Assembly: GCF_001854185.1 (NCBI RefSeq)
Contig: NZ_CP017603.1
Coordinates: 1,426,001 to 1,490,000 of the forward strand
DNA length: 64,000 nt
Origin: Clostridium formicaceticum
GTDB taxonomy: Bacteria > Bacillota > Clostridia > Peptostreptococcales > Natronincolaceae
Direction of reading: 5' to 3'
The translations under genes were made by a program, and so were the position numbers. The notes beneath the pieces are model-generated. The model ran no database searches. It saw only the letters and a program-made list of their open reading frames with translations, and had not been told where the DNA came from. Of the stretch, positions 8,862 through 18,894 are shown piece after piece (the stretch's first letter is position 1; every line of letters starts with the position of its first letter).

Positions 8862-10004
8862 ATGGTAGGATTATTTGTGCATGATCATAGATTTCCAAAG
8901 ATTGGCGATGATTATTATTTCTCGTACGGGTTTGATGAAGAATTTTTTAATAGATATGTTTCAATTTTTGGATCTATTGAAATAATTGGACGAGAGACTA
9001 TCGTTGATAATGGGAAATATGATAGGAATAATTTAGTTGATAAAAGAATCAAGCTTACAACTATTAAAAATCTGAAAGAATTAAAAGAAAAAGACATAAG
9101 AGAAAAGATAAAAGAACGAATCCAACAAAGTGACTACATTGTTATAAGGATGCCCAGTATTTTAGGCATATATGCGGCTAAGTGGGCAAAAAAGTATAGG
9201 AAACCATATTTAACTGAAGTTGTTGGATGTGCATGGGATGCTATTGCTAATAAAGGCATAAGACATTTTCCAGAGGCGTTAGTGGTAATGTATTTAATGA
9301 AAAAAATAGTAGCGGATTCCAAATATGTAGTTTATGTAACAGAAGAATTTTTACAGAGACGTTATCCTACCAAAGGAAAAACAATAGCTTGTTCAAATGT
9401 CACTTTAGAGAGTGTTGCCCAGGATGATCTAATAGAGAGATTAAAAAAAATCGAAAATATTGATTTTAGAAATAAGATTGTTTTGGGTACATGTGCAACA
9501 ATTGACGTGGTATATAAAGGCCAAGAAGATGTAATAAAAGCAATTGCTATTCTAAAGCGAGAGGGATATGATATTAAGTACCAACTTGTTGGTGGTGGAA
9601 GTAAGGAGTATCTTAAAAAAAACGCTATAGAAAATGGAGTATTAGATCAAATTGAATTTATAGGTTCATTAAAGCATGAAGACGTGTTTAAGTGGCTAGA
9701 TAATATTGATATTTATGTTCACCCAAGTAAGCAAGAAGGTCTATCTAGAGCAATTATTGAAGCTATGAGTAAAGGATGTCCGATTTTTGGAGCAGATGCT
9801 GGTGGAATACATGAACAAATTGATGATCAATTCATATTTGAAAAAGGAAATGTTAATGATATTTGTAGTATTTTCAAACAATTCAATATAGATATTATGA
9901 AAGAACAAGCTATTAAAAATCACGAAAAATCAAAACAGTATTTAAAGAAAATACTATATTCACGAAGAGAATCATTCTTTAAAAATTTTATTGAAGAAAA
10001 TTAA
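8862..10004 (+). CDS. GT4-family glycosyltransferase
   Basis: GT-B glycosyltransferase of 380 aa. The N-terminal acceptor domain is followed by a donor domain with VGGGSKEYL, FIGSLKHEDVFKWLDN and the nucleotide-sugar loop PSKQEGLSRAIIEAMSKGCP, with the E-x7-E pair. SD AAGGAGAG lies 8 nt before the ATG. It sits between the HexNAc dehydrogenase and the acyltransferase in one co-directional operon. The gene is strongly A+T-rich like its neighbours up to 15.6 kb, which is usual for horizontally exchanged polysaccharide loci. The sugar specificity is unknown. Confidence 0.87.
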   Translation: MVGLFVHDHRFPKIGDDYYFSYGFDEEFFNRYVSIFGSIEIIGRETIVDNGKYDRNNLVDKRIKLTTIKNLKELKEKDIREKIKERIQQSDYIVIRMPSILGIYAAKWAKKYRKPYLTEVVGCAWDAIANKGIRHFPEALVVMYLMKKIVADSKYVVYVTEEFLQRRYPTKGKTIACSNVTLESVAQDDLIERLKKIENIDFRNKIVLGTCATIDVVYKGQEDVIKAIAILKREGYDIKYQLVGGGSKEYLKKNAIENGVLDQIEFIGSLKHEDVFKWLDNIDIYVHPSKQEGLSRAIIEAMSKGCPIFGADAGGIHEQIDDQFIFEKGNVNDICSIFKQFNIDIMKEQAIKNHEKSKQYLKKILYSRRESFFKNFIEEN

Positions 10005-10021
10005 CGAGGCTAGGTGAGAAT

Positions 10022-10558
10022 ATGAGGTATGTCAAAATATTATTCAATTATGTCTTAAGGGATATTCCTATTCATTTCATAAACATATTAACTGCATTAC
10101 TTCCTAATCATCTAGTAACAAACAGGCTCAAAGGTCTCTTAATGGAACCCTTTTTCGGCAAATGTGGAAAAAGACTTCAAATAGGTAGAGGTGTAATTAT
10201 AAATAATCCCCAGAATCTTTATATTGGAAATGATTGCTATATTTCTCACTATTGTTATATTCAAGCAAAAGGTAATGTAACATTAGAAGATAATGTCATA
10301 ATCGGACCTATGTCAGTGATAGCAAGTAGCAATCATATAATTGAAAATGGAATAGTTACAAACAAAGGAGAAAGTAAACCCATTAGTATTGGTAAAGGGA
10401 CTTGGTGTGGAGGGCATGTAGTAATTTCAGCTGGGATTACGATTGGTAAGAGTGTTGTTGTCGGTGCTGGGGCAGTTGTTACAAGAGATATTAATGATAA
10501 TGAAATGGTTATAGGAGTGCCTGCAAAACCTAAAGTGAGGAAATTTAATGATGAGTAG
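10022..10558 (+). CDS. left-handed beta-helix O-acyltransferase
   Basis: Hexapeptide-repeat acetyltransferase (WbbJ/LacA-like) that probably O-acetylates a sugar of the repeat unit or of an intermediate. Imperfect hexapeptide turns run from about residue 55 (IGRGVIINNPQNLYIGNDCYIS) to SVVVGAGAVVTRDIND. The motif GKGTWCGGHVVISAG holds the acetyl-CoA-binding and catalytic region. The end VIGVPAKPKVRKF is typical of the family. Its last 11 bp overlap the start of the next glycosyltransferase gene, which implies coupled translation. Confidence 0.87.
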   Translation: MRYVKILFNYVLRDIPIHFINILTALLPNHLVTNRLKGLLMEPFFGKCGKRLQIGRGVIINNPQNLYIGNDCYISHYCYIQAKGNVTLEDNVIIGPMSVIASSNHIIENGIVTNKGESKPISIGKGTWCGGHVVISAGITIGKSVVVGAGAVVTRDINDNEMVIGVPAKPKVRKFNDE

Positions 10559-11627
10559 AGATAAAATTGCAATTATTGCTAATTCCTTATCACTAGGTGG
10601 AGCTGAAAGAGTATCTTTAATTTTAGCTGAATGGATGATAAGTCAAGGTGTTGATGCTTTTCTGTTTACATTAAACAAAGATAGAGAAGAAGGTTATGTA
10701 TTGGGTCCATCAATAAATCGAGTAGCAATAAACAATAAATCCAATCCATCCAAAGTTAAACTTATAAGAGAGCTTCGAAAGAATTTGAGAAAATATGGGA
10801 TAAATAAAGTATTGGTAATGGGGGTACCTTTGGCTGTTTATGCTATACCTGCATCAGCTGGATTAAATATTTCTGTTGTGGTTTCTGAACGAAATGATCC
10901 TGCAAATTTTAAAGGAAGAACAATAACAAAACTATTATCGAGAAGTCTAATGTTACTTGCTGATGGCTTTATATTTCAAACTGAAAGGGCTAAAAACTAT
11001 TATTCTAATGTAGTACAAAGTAAGTCAACAGTAATCCCAAATCCACTATTAGTGGATACTTTGCCAGCACCTTTCAATGGAGTCAGGTCAAAGAGAATAG
11101 TTACAGCCGGCCGATTGGTACCTCAAAAGAATCATGAGTTGCTGATAAGAGTTTTTAAAGGGATAGAAGAAGCATATCCTGAATACACACTAACTATATA
11201 TGGTAACGGCAGTGAAAGAGGTAGGCTAGAAAAATTGATTGAGGGTCTTAATTTAGAAAATAAAGTTTTTTTGCCTGGAGCGACAAAGAAATTATTTAAA
11301 GAAATAATCGATGCTGAAGTATTTATTTTGTCTTCTGATTTCGAAGGAATGCCTAACGCGTTGATAGAAGCTATGGCTTTAGGAATTCCATGTATATCAA
11401 CGGATTGTCCTAGTGGTGGACCTAGAGAATTAATAAAGAATATGAAAAACGGTGTGCTTGTTCCTGTAAGAAATGTTAAAGCAATGGAAGATGCAATTAA
11501 AATGCTCATATCAGATAATGCATTGTCTAAAATGATAGGAAATAATGCTGTGAGTATACGAAGTGATTTGAATATAGATACAATTTGTCAAGAGTGGTTA
11601 GAGTATTTGTTGAAAGTTGGAAATTAG
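10548..11627 (+). CDS. GT4-family glycosyltransferase
   Basis: 359-aa GT-B enzyme. The N-terminus IAIIANSLSLGGAERVSL carries the GGAER motif typical of GalNAc-transfer-like GT4 enzymes (PglJ/PglH group). The donor domain shows TAGRLVPQKNHELLIR (about residues 185-200) and SDFEGMPNALIEAMALG, with a complete E-x7-E. ATG codons at 10548 and 10551 are both possible. SD GTGAGG at 10534-10539 suits either. The gene closes the tight run of enzymes; a 140-bp spacer separates it from the polymerase. Confidence 0.88.
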   Translation: MMSRDKIAIIANSLSLGGAERVSLILAEWMISQGVDAFLFTLNKDREEGYVLGPSINRVAINNKSNPSKVKLIRELRKNLRKYGINKVLVMGVPLAVYAIPASAGLNISVVVSERNDPANFKGRTITKLLSRSLMLLADGFIFQTERAKNYYSNVVQSKSTVIPNPLLVDTLPAPFNGVRSKRIVTAGRLVPQKNHELLIRVFKGIEEAYPEYTLTIYGNGSERGRLEKLIEGLNLENKVFLPGATKKLFKEIIDAEVFILSSDFEGMPNALIEAMALGIPCISTDCPSGGPRELIKNMKNGVLVPVRNVKAMEDAIKMLISDNALSKMIGNNAVSIRSDLNIDTICQEWLEYLLKVGN

Positions 11628-11767
11628 ATATTTGTATAACTAATTCACATTAACAGTATTTTGAATTAACATAGAGATTATGGATCTCTATTTGGTAGAC
11701 AGTATTCAAATTACTTATAGACTTGTTATATAAATACTATTAGATAAATAGACAGGGGTATAAAGAA

Positions 11768-13252
11768 ATGCTAAATAGCAAACGGTATTCTAAGGTGGCT
11801 ATACTCATCTTAGTGATTAATGTAACAATACTTAGCTTTTTAAGTTACTTAGTTTTTACTGCGAATTTTAGTGCATATAAAGACTATAGTAGTACCAATT
11901 TTGTTTTATCTTGGTTAGGTATAATTTTAGGGATATATGTGATTTTAACATGGTATAAACTTACTGATAGAATATTTTCCTTATATACAATTTTCATGTT
12001 GTTTTTTTTCTTATTTAATTACGGGCAAAGCTTAATGTGGGCATTTGGAATTCATCATCCACGAGAGCTTGGACAAACAATGTTATTTGCTTTTCCCGCA
12101 CCAAACTCTGCTGATATTGCTTATACTCAAGTCTTCATTCTAATAAGTATAGCAACATTTCATTTAGGTGCTATAATTTTTGCATATAATGAGAAAAGAA
12201 AATACACTCCTAACATTAGTGAGCTAAATAAACAGATTAATTCTAATGACACAACTCTAAAGTCAATATATTATGGATGTTTATTAGTTAGTCTAATTGT
12301 CGTTCCAATAACATTATATAATTCAATTAGTAATCTTATGCTTGCAAGGGTGTATGGTTATAATGCTATATATTATGGTGAAAATATTGGTGGCAATTTA
12401 ATTTTTAATTTATTAGAGCATATGTTTTTCCCAAGTTTGATTGGGTTACTGCTTGGGAGTAAATACAAAATAAATGTTAAAAGAATTGTTTATTTAATAT
12501 TTTCTATATACGTGTTGATTTTAGTTTTTTCTGGTGATAGAGGAGGTTGGCTCTACAAGTTTATTATATTGATATGGATGAGTCATATATTTTATAAACC
12601 CATAAATGTTAAACACTTTTTAAAGTACGGAGTATTTTCCATAGTTGGAGTGTACATTTTAAATGCCATTACTGCGGTAAGAAATATTGGGATTAATCTT
12701 GATAATATCAAAAATTCTTTCCTTGCGGAAAATTCACCTATTATTTCTGCGATTTTTGAAATGGGTGTAACTATGAGACCGACTACTATCTTACTAAAAA
12801 AAGGATGGGACGTTTATCCATATGGAAATACTTATGTTAACGCAATGCTTGGGATCGTTTCAAGCAGAATATTTTCACTGATAGGTAAGCCGTTTTCGCC
12901 CCTAAGCACATGGTTTTCACAAGAGTATTTAGGGATTTCTTATGGAGCAGGATTTTCAATTGTAGCGGAAGCACTATTGAATTTTGGTCCGATATTTGCA
13001 CCTGTTTTTATGATCTTTTTAGGCTATATCATTGTATCTATTACAATGGTTAATAATAAAAAGATGTTGGATCAATATCCGATGAAAACTTTTATGGCTA
13101 TCTCAACAATGTCAATTATAATTCATGTTGTGCGTAACCATTTTCAATGGTTTGTAAAGGTATGGTTTTATGGTGTATTTGTATTAGTAATTATTATTGT
13201 GTTTATCAAAGAATTTTTAAAGAGGAAAATAATTATTAACCCCCAGAAATAA
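11768..13252 (+). CDS. Wzy-type oligosaccharide repeat-unit polymerase
   Basis: Integral membrane protein of 494 aa with about 11-12 hydrophobic segments and little similarity-rich sequence, as expected for polymerases that join undecaprenyl-linked repeat units outside the membrane. The long loop around residues 300-390 (RNIGINLDNIKNSF, then MGVTMRPTTILL) is polar, matching the large extracytoplasmic loop of the O-antigen polymerase-like family. The role is inferred from topology and from its position directly before a flippase. SD AGGGG lies 7-8 nt upstream of the ATG. Confidence 0.82.
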   Translation: MLNSKRYSKVAILILVINVTILSFLSYLVFTANFSAYKDYSSTNFVLSWLGIILGIYVILTWYKLTDRIFSLYTIFMLFFFLFNYGQSLMWAFGIHHPRELGQTMLFAFPAPNSADIAYTQVFILISIATFHLGAIIFAYNEKRKYTPNISELNKQINSNDTTLKSIYYGCLLVSLIVVPITLYNSISNLMLARVYGYNAIYYGENIGGNLIFNLLEHMFFPSLIGLLLGSKYKINVKRIVYLIFSIYVLILVFSGDRGGWLYKFIILIWMSHIFYKPINVKHFLKYGVFSIVGVYILNAITAVRNIGINLDNIKNSFLAENSPIISAIFEMGVTMRPTTILLKKGWDVYPYGNTYVNAMLGIVSSRIFSLIGKPFSPLSTWFSQEYLGISYGAGFSIVAEALLNFGPIFAPVFMIFLGYIIVSITMVNNKKMLDQYPMKTFMAISTMSIIIHVVRNHFQWFVKVWFYGVFVLVIIIVFIKEFLKRKIIINPQK

Positions 13253-13403
13253 ATAAAATACATTTTCTGTGGAATTAGTAGTACGCGGAATAAATTAAGT
13301 ATTATTTAGCCTTTTTATAGTAATCATTAGTTTTTTACTGAAATTAAATTACAATAAACTAGATATTATTAGTTGTTAGTGTTGAAGAGAGGCAGATTAA
13401 ATA

Positions 13404-14687
13404 ATGAATGGTATATTATCCTTAATAGTTTCAAAAAAAAACTTTATCATATATGCCTTATTAAAAGTACTAATTATGGTATTAAGTCTTGTTACCAATA
13501 TATTCATTGTTAGAAAGCTAACAGTGAGTGACTTTGGTGTATTTTCAGTTGCTCTGATGTTCATTGGATTAATTACCACATTTGGCTTCAGTTGGAGCTC
13601 ATCATCTATTCTTTACTACGGTAGTCGTGAGAAAGCAAAAACAGGATCAATTAATAAAACTTTTTGGGCAAGAAATATTATCATCGAGGTTAGTCTTGTA
13701 ATAACTACGATACTATTTGCTTTACTTAGGCATCAAATAAATGAGTATATAGGCTTGGATGTAGCTTTCTTAATATTAATATGGCTTTACATTAGTGTAG
13801 CTGAAGATTATTTAAGCCACTACTTTCTAGCAGTCAAGAAGCAACTGATGTCAAGTATGCTATCGGTAACTGCAAAAGTCATTTACTTATTGATGATTCT
13901 TATTTTTTCATTCGATGTAAAAACACTAATTGTATTAAATATTGTTAGCCATACAACAGTCTTATTGTATATTGCAGGAATGGACAAGAAAGATATTGGA
14001 AAATTTGAATTCGATAGCGATTGGTTTAGAGAAGTACTGAATTTTTCACTTTGGCAGCTGTTTGGTTTTTCTGGTTTATATCTAATTAATTTTGGGGATA
14101 CGGCTGTTATTAAGCATTTTATGACAACGGAAGATGTAGGTATCTACAATGCGGCATATAAATTATTCAATTCGGTAGCAAATCTTGCATTTGTTATAAG
14201 TAGTTATTACGCTGGTAGTGTTACACAATATTTTGCAAATAATGAAAGTGAAAAAATTAAAAGGTTTTTCTACAGGGAACGCTTTATTATATTTGGTTTG
14301 AGTACTATTGCGCATATTGTTGTTATGGTTTTCTCAAAACCGATTATCACGGTATTATATGGTGACAGATATGTTCAATCTGTTATAATTTTCAATATTT
14401 TAATGATAGGGAGCATTTTTAGATATTTAGCAGTGTTCTATACACTATACTATAATACTAATAAAAAACATAAGGTGCTTCAATACATTAATATAGTTAG
14501 AGCTGTGCTAAATCTAGTTTTGGATATTGTGTTTATTCAATTGTTTGGCTTGATCGGACCTGCTATTGCTACAGCAGTGGCTTTAATAGTAACATTCCTC
14601 TATTCTGTTTTTTATTGTGAGAAGAGAATTAAGATAATGTCTAAAGAGGGGAGGATGAATGATGTTACAACTGAAAAACAATCTTGA
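13404..14687 (+). CDS. Wzx-type lipid-linked oligosaccharide flippase
   Basis: MOP-superfamily polysaccharide exporter of 427 aa with about 12 membrane segments. The start VLIMVLSLVTNIFIVRKLTVSDFGVFS is the typical first helix and loop of Wzx proteins. YNAAYKLFNSVANLAFVISSYYAG and the closing GLIGPAIATAVALIVTFLYSVFY also fit. It would flip the undecaprenyl-PP repeat unit so that the Wzy-like protein can polymerise it. It overlaps the following ATP-grasp gene by 26 bp, indicating coupling. Confidence 0.88.
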   Translation: MNGILSLIVSKKNFIIYALLKVLIMVLSLVTNIFIVRKLTVSDFGVFSVALMFIGLITTFGFSWSSSSILYYGSREKAKTGSINKTFWARNIIIEVSLVITTILFALLRHQINEYIGLDVAFLILIWLYISVAEDYLSHYFLAVKKQLMSSMLSVTAKVIYLLMILIFSFDVKTLIVLNIVSHTTVLLYIAGMDKKDIGKFEFDSDWFREVLNFSLWQLFGFSGLYLINFGDTAVIKHFMTTEDVGIYNAAYKLFNSVANLAFVISSYYAGSVTQYFANNESEKIKRFFYRERFIIFGLSTIAHIVVMVFSKPIITVLYGDRYVQSVIIFNILMIGSIFRYLAVFYTLYYNTNKKHKVLQYINIVRAVLNLVLDIVFIQLFGLIGPAIATAVALIVTFLYSVFYCEKRIKIMSKEGRMNDVTTEKQS

Positions 14688-15570
14688 AAACAATGAACTG
14701 TTTGTAGCTATACTTGATAAATTAAAGGAGTATTATTACAAGTATTTGATTTCAGATGTAAGTATAATTAAGAAGCGGTTTAAAGAAAGGCTTGGACGTG
14801 AAGTTGAACTAAATAATCCAATTAAATATAATGACAAACTTCAATGGCTTAAATTGAATTGGCACGATCCGATAGCAACGAAATGTGCAGACAAATATGA
14901 AGTAAGAGAAATTATAGAAGAAAGAATCGGATCTGAATACCTGAATGAACTGATTGCAGTCTATGAATCTATAGATGATATTGACATAGATAAATTACCA
15001 GAGAAATTTGTACTAAAAGGAACTCATGGATCCGGATTTAATATGATATGTGCAGATAAATCTAATATTAATTGGCATGATAAGTTTAAAGTGATGAGCA
15101 GATGGTTCCGTAAAAATTACTATTGGCAAAATAGAGAGCCGGTGTATAAAAATATTAAACCACGTATCATTTGTGAGAAATTCTTAGTCCAGAATGGTGG
15201 GGATGAATTAAGAGATTATCGTTTTTTCTGTTTTAATGGTGAACCCAAATTTATCACAGTTGATTTTAGCATTACAGATAAGAAGAAAACAAGAAGAAAT
15301 TTATATGACTTACAGTGGAATTTAATGGATGCAGAGATATCATATCCAAAAGAAATGAATATAAAAGTAGATAAACCAGAAAAATTTGAAGAGATGATAG
15401 AACTTAGTAGAAAATTATCTTCCGGATTCTCACACGCAAGAGTAGATTTTTATTACATAGATAATAAAATTATTTTTGGTGAAATCACATTTTTCCACCA
15501 AAGTGGTATGGGAAAAATCTCACCGGAAGAATTTGAAATAACAATGGGCAATTGGCTAGAACTCCCTTAA
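14662..15570 (+). CDS. TupA-like ATP-grasp protein
   Basis: Related to TupA (teichuronopeptide synthesis) and to the ATP-grasp proteins annotated as glycosyltransferases in capsule loci. Recognisable elements are YNDKLQWLKLNWHDP near residue 50, DKYEVREIIEERIG, VLKGTHGSGFN (nucleotide-binding Lys and Gly loop, about residue 115), RDYRFFCFNGEPKFI and HARVDFYYIDNKIIFGEITF (metal-binding acidic residues). The 302-aa length is normal. An ATP-grasp enzyme would form an amide, so a decoration of an uronic acid with an amino compound is plausible; two uronate-forming dehydrogenases are encoded nearby. The start was set at the second ATG, 7 nt after GGGGAGG. Confidence 0.82.
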   Translation: MLQLKNNLENNELFVAILDKLKEYYYKYLISDVSIIKKRFKERLGREVELNNPIKYNDKLQWLKLNWHDPIATKCADKYEVREIIEERIGSEYLNELIAVYESIDDIDIDKLPEKFVLKGTHGSGFNMICADKSNINWHDKFKVMSRWFRKNYYWQNREPVYKNIKPRIICEKFLVQNGGDELRDYRFFCFNGEPKFITVDFSITDKKKTRRNLYDLQWNLMDAEISYPKEMNIKVDKPEKFEEMIELSRKLSSGFSHARVDFYYIDNKIIFGEITFFHQSGMGKISPEEFEITMGNWLELP

Positions 15571-16029
15571 AAAGAAAAAATGCAGGTAATCTAGAAATAA
15601 AAATACTAATAACAGCTTCAGCCGAATTCATTGACTTTCGCCTTTCTCAAAAACTATTGGAAGAAAATTAGACTTAAGGGAGACGTAAGGGAGGCACAAG
15701 AGGACGGACGTTTTGTGTCATTTTCACCCCCCAGTTTATATTAATCCTAAAAACCAGTAACAGTGAAAGCTTTGAAATAACACTCGATACCTGACCTCAA
15801 CTCAGCAGGGCATTGAGTTGAGATATAAGATAATAGTTATTAATTACAAAAGGCCTATAGGATTAAGGGCATTAAGCTTTAAACCAAAGTGCAGGTTCTA
15901 TTGGTCAATTTTGACGTAACCGACGTAATCATCGATGGAATAGGAAAGACAATTTCCCTTTTCCATACAGATACGATTTTTCTCATAAAGTCACATATAT
16001 GCTGAAGAAGTAGTAAAGGGGGATTTGAA
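15571..16029. other. 459-bp spacer with a dispersed repeat copy
   Basis: No coding sequence is visible here. It contains a REP-like palindrome at 15692-15719 and then a conserved block that recurs at 20768-20997. A hairpin at about 15796-15822 has the arms CTCAACTCA and TGAGTTGAG. The segment separates the sugar-transfer/assembly genes from the precursor genes. SD AAAGGGGG at its end serves the next gene. Confidence 0.7.
15692..15976. repeat. dispersed repeat R1, copy 1
   Basis: Copy 2 is at 20768-20997. Shared landmarks in order are: a palindrome with GGACGG, CACC-CCAGTTTAT, a hairpin with CTCAACTCAGCAGGGCATTG, GCATTAAGCTTTAAACCAAA, TTCTATTGGTCAATTTTGAC and GGAATAGGAAAGACA. The copies differ by indels, so they are not a recent duplication. 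No ORF is conserved; an RNA or non-autonomous mobile origin is possible. Confidence 0.7.
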
Positions 16030-17049
16030 ATGGATAACAAAATATTAGTAACCGGCTCATCCGGTTTCATAGGATTTCATTTATCTGTGCTATTATTAAA
16101 TAAAGGATATCGAGTAATAGGAATAGATAACTTGAATGATTATTACGATGTAAGTCTCAAAGAAAGTCGTTTAAAGATTTTAGAGAAAAAGGATAACTTT
16201 ATATTCCACAAAATAGACTTGAAAGATAAAGAGCAAGTAAATAAGCTTTTTCAACAATACAAATTTGACTATGTTATAAACCTAGCAGCCCAGGCTGGTG
16301 TGCGGTATTCAATTGAAAATCCATATGCTTACGTGGATTCAAATCTCACTGGGTTTATGAATGTCTTAGAGGCCTGTAGAAATTATCCTGTAAAACACCT
16401 GCTTTATGCATCATCAAGTTCTGTTTATGGCGGCAATAAAGTAGCGCCATTTTCCACTAATCATAATGTAGATCATCCAGTAAGTCTTTATGCAGCAACT
16501 AAGAAATCAAATGAATTAATGGCGCATACATACAGTCATCTATATGATATTCCAACTACTGGACTTAGATTTTTTACTGTCTATGGTCCATGGGGAAGGC
16601 CAGATATGGCGTACTTTTCATTTACAAAAGATATTCTATCTGGGAAACCAATTAAAGTCTTCAATCATGGTAAAATGGAAAGAGATTTTACATATATAGA
16701 CGATATTGTGGAAGGCGTTTATAAATTAATTGATAAGCCACCAGTTCCTAACAAAGACTGGGATGAGAGCAAAGATGATTTAAGTACAAGCTTTGCACCT
16801 TATAAGATTTATAACATTGGTAACAATAATCCAGTTCAACTTATGAGGTTTATCAACGCTTTAGAGGCTGCCCTTGGTAAAGAAGTTGAGAAAATATATA
16901 TGGACATGCAGCCTGGAGATGTTCTTAGAACTTATGCTGATGTCTCGGATCTAGAAAGAGACATTAATTTCAAACCCTCTACTAGCATTGAAGATGGACT
17001 TTATAAGTTTGTAGAGTGGTATAAAGAGTATTATAAAGTTGAGTTATAG
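16030..17049 (+). CDS. UDP-glucuronate 4-epimerase-like SDR (CapI/LspL family)
   Basis: Extended SDR that interconverts UDP-glucuronate and UDP-galacturonate. The dinucleotide motif is [13 protein letters not shown] (residues 7-19). Then come [22 protein letters not shown], the SSSVYGG serine region and YAATKKSNE (Y-x-x-x-K), with [14 protein letters not shown] further on. AQAGVRYS and PWGRPDMA are marks of the uronate epimerase subfamily. The 339-aa length is normal. Together with the UDP-glucose dehydrogenase 70 bp downstream it would give UDP-GlcA and then UDP-GalA. SD AAAGGGGG precedes the ATG. Confidence 0.88.
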   Translation: MDNKILVTGSSGFIGFHLSVLLLNKGYRVIGIDNLNDYYDVSLKESRLKILEKKDNFIFHKIDLKDKEQVNKLFQQYKFDYVINLAAQAGVRYSIENPYAYVDSNLTGFMNVLEACRNYPVKHLLYASSSSVYGGNKVAPFSTNHNVDHPVSLYAATKKSNELMAHTYSHLYDIPTTGLRFFTVYGPWGRPDMAYFSFTKDILSGKPIKVFNHGKMERDFTYIDDIVEGVYKLIDKPPVPNKDWDESKDDLSTSFAPYKIYNIGNNNPVQLMRFINALEAALGKEVEKIYMDMQPGDVLRTYADVSDLERDINFKPSTSIEDGLYKFVEWYKEYYKVEL

Positions 17050-17118
17050 GAAAAGTCTAAAACCGTCATCTGATATCTGATTTAAGAAACAAGCAAGTTA
17101 TAAAAGGGGGACATTCAA

Positions 17119-18285
17119 ATGAAAATAACAGTAGCAGGAACAGGATATGTTGGATTGTCATTAGCAGTTTTACTTGCACAACACAATGAAGTGACAGCCC
17201 TTGATATTATTCAAGAAAAGGTGGAGATGATTAATCGCAAAGAGTCACCTATTGTAGATAAAGAAATTGAAGAATTCTTAGCAAGTAAGGAGTTAAACTT
17301 AGTAGCGACTACAGATAATTTGAAAGCCTATAAAGATGCAGAATTTGTAATCATCGCTACACCAACTGACTATGACCCAGAGAAGAATTACTTTAATACC
17401 AGAACCGTTGAAGCGGTTATTGCGAATGTATTATCTATTAATCCAGATGCAGTTATGGTTATTAAATCAACAGTTCCAGTAGGTTATACAAAGCAAGTTA
17501 AGGAAAAATTTGAAACGGAAAATATTATTTTCTCACCAGAATTCTTAAGGGAAGGTCAGGCGCTTTATGATAACCTCTATCCGTCGAGAATTGTGGTGGG
17601 TGAACAATCTGAAAGAGCTAAAGTATTTGCAAACTTATTGCTCCAAGGCGCTATTAAGAAAGATGTTCCAGTTTTATATACTGATCCAACCGAAGCAGAA
17701 GCAATTAAGCTTTTTTCAAATACCTACCTGGCACTTAGGGTGGCATACTTCAATGAATTAGATACTTATGCTGAGGTTAGAGGATTAAATACAAAGCAAA
17801 TTATAGAAGGTGTAGGTCTTGATCCACGTATTGGAAGCCACTACAACAATCCATCCTTCGGTTATGGTGGATACTGTCTGCCAAAGGATACTAAGCAATT
17901 AAGGGCTAACTATGAAGATGTACCCAACAATATAATAGGCGCTATTGTAGATGCCAATAGAACAAGAAAAGACCACATAGCAGATATGATTATCAAAAGA
18001 AACCCTAAGATTGTAGGAATTTACAGACTAACAATGAAAACGGACTCTGATAACTTTAGAGCTTCTTCTATACAAGGAATTATGAAAAGAGTTAAAGCTA
18101 AGGGTATAGAAGTAGTGGTTTATGAGCCAGTGTTAAAAGAAGAGGCTTTCTTTAATTCTAGAGTAATAAAAGATTTAAATGAGTTTAAGAAAATATCAGA
18201 TGTTATAGTAACAAACAGGCTATCCAGTGAACTGATGGATGTAGAGGAGAAGGTGTACACAAGAGATTTATTTACTAGGGACTAA
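17119..18285 (+). CDS. ugd: UDP-glucose 6-dehydrogenase
   Basis: Oxidises UDP-glucose to UDP-glucuronate. The NAD site is [19 protein letters not shown] (residues 4-22). The central substrate motif is [15 protein letters not shown], and the catalytic Cys lies in [15 protein letters not shown] (about residues 249-263). The 388-aa length and the compact sequence match the short Ugd form of Gram-negative Escherichia type, distinct from the 439-aa HexNAc dehydrogenase at 7521. It sits between the uronate epimerase and galU, which makes a precursor set. Confidence 0.93.
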   Translation: MKITVAGTGYVGLSLAVLLAQHNEVTALDIIQEKVEMINRKESPIVDKEIEEFLASKELNLVATTDNLKAYKDAEFVIIATPTDYDPEKNYFNTRTVEAVIANVLSINPDAVMVIKSTVPVGYTKQVKEKFETENIIFSPEFLREGQALYDNLYPSRIVVGEQSERAKVFANLLLQGAIKKDVPVLYTDPTEAEAIKLFSNTYLALRVAYFNELDTYAEVRGLNTKQIIEGVGLDPRIGSHYNNPSFGYGGYCLPKDTKQLRANYEDVPNNIIGAIVDANRTRKDHIADMIIKRNPKIVGIYRLTMKTDSDNFRASSIQGIMKRVKAKGIEVVVYEPVLKEEAFFNSRVIKDLNEFKKISDVIVTNRLSSELMDVEEKVYTRDLFTRD

Positions 18286-18378
18286 AAAACTTTTTCATAA
18301 ATATAACTATCATAAACACAAGAATCCTAGTGTTGATAAGCCTTTTAGGAGAAAGGTATTCATTAAAGGGGAGTAATG

Positions 18379-18870
18379 ATGGAAGCTTTTTTACAGCAAG
18401 TACTTAATTTTTTAACGATAGAACTAACAGTGCTGCTAACAGCGGCGCTGCCTATAATAGAGCTTAGGGGTGCAATACCAGTAGGAATGTCGCTTGGGCT
18501 GTCTCCCCTACATGCTACGTTTATAAGCTTCATAGGCAGCATGATTCCTGTGCCCATAATTTTATTTACTAGTAGGCCAATATTTAATTATCTTAAGAAA
18601 ACGAGATTGTTTAAAAAAATGGTGAATAAGCTTACCGACAGATCTTTGAACAATAATGGAGGAAGAATACAGAAATATGGTGCTTGGGGACTGTTGTTAA
18701 TAGTAGCTATTCCATTGCCTGGAACTGGTGTATGGAGTGGGAGCCTAGCCGCTGCACTTTTAGATATGCGCTTTAAGTGGGCATTTCCTGCTATATTGCT
18801 AGGAAATTTAATAGCGGCTATTGCTATTATGACACTAAGTAATGGTGTAGTAAGTGTACTATCGAGGTAA
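18379..18870 (+). CDS. COG2426 small membrane exporter-like protein (sm_multidrug_ex family)
   Basis: A membrane protein of about 163 aa with four or five hydrophobic segments. The core motif ELRGAIPVGMSLGLSPLHAT follows the first helix, and IPLPGTGVWSGSLAAALL lies in the second half; both are diagnostic of the COG2426 family, whose substrate is unknown despite the multidrug name. A paralog at 43553 has the same motifs. ATGs at 18376 and 18379 are possible; spacing from AAGGGGAG favours 18379. The link to polysaccharide precursors is only positional. Confidence 0.8.
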   Translation: MEAFLQQVLNFLTIELTVLLTAALPIIELRGAIPVGMSLGLSPLHATFISFIGSMIPVPIILFTSRPIFNYLKKTRLFKKMVNKLTDRSLNNNGGRIQKYGAWGLLLIVAIPLPGTGVWSGSLAAALLDMRFKWAFPAILLGNLIAAIAIMTLSNGVVSVLSR

Positions 18871-18894
18871 AGTAAAAGAAGGAGGATTGTACCA

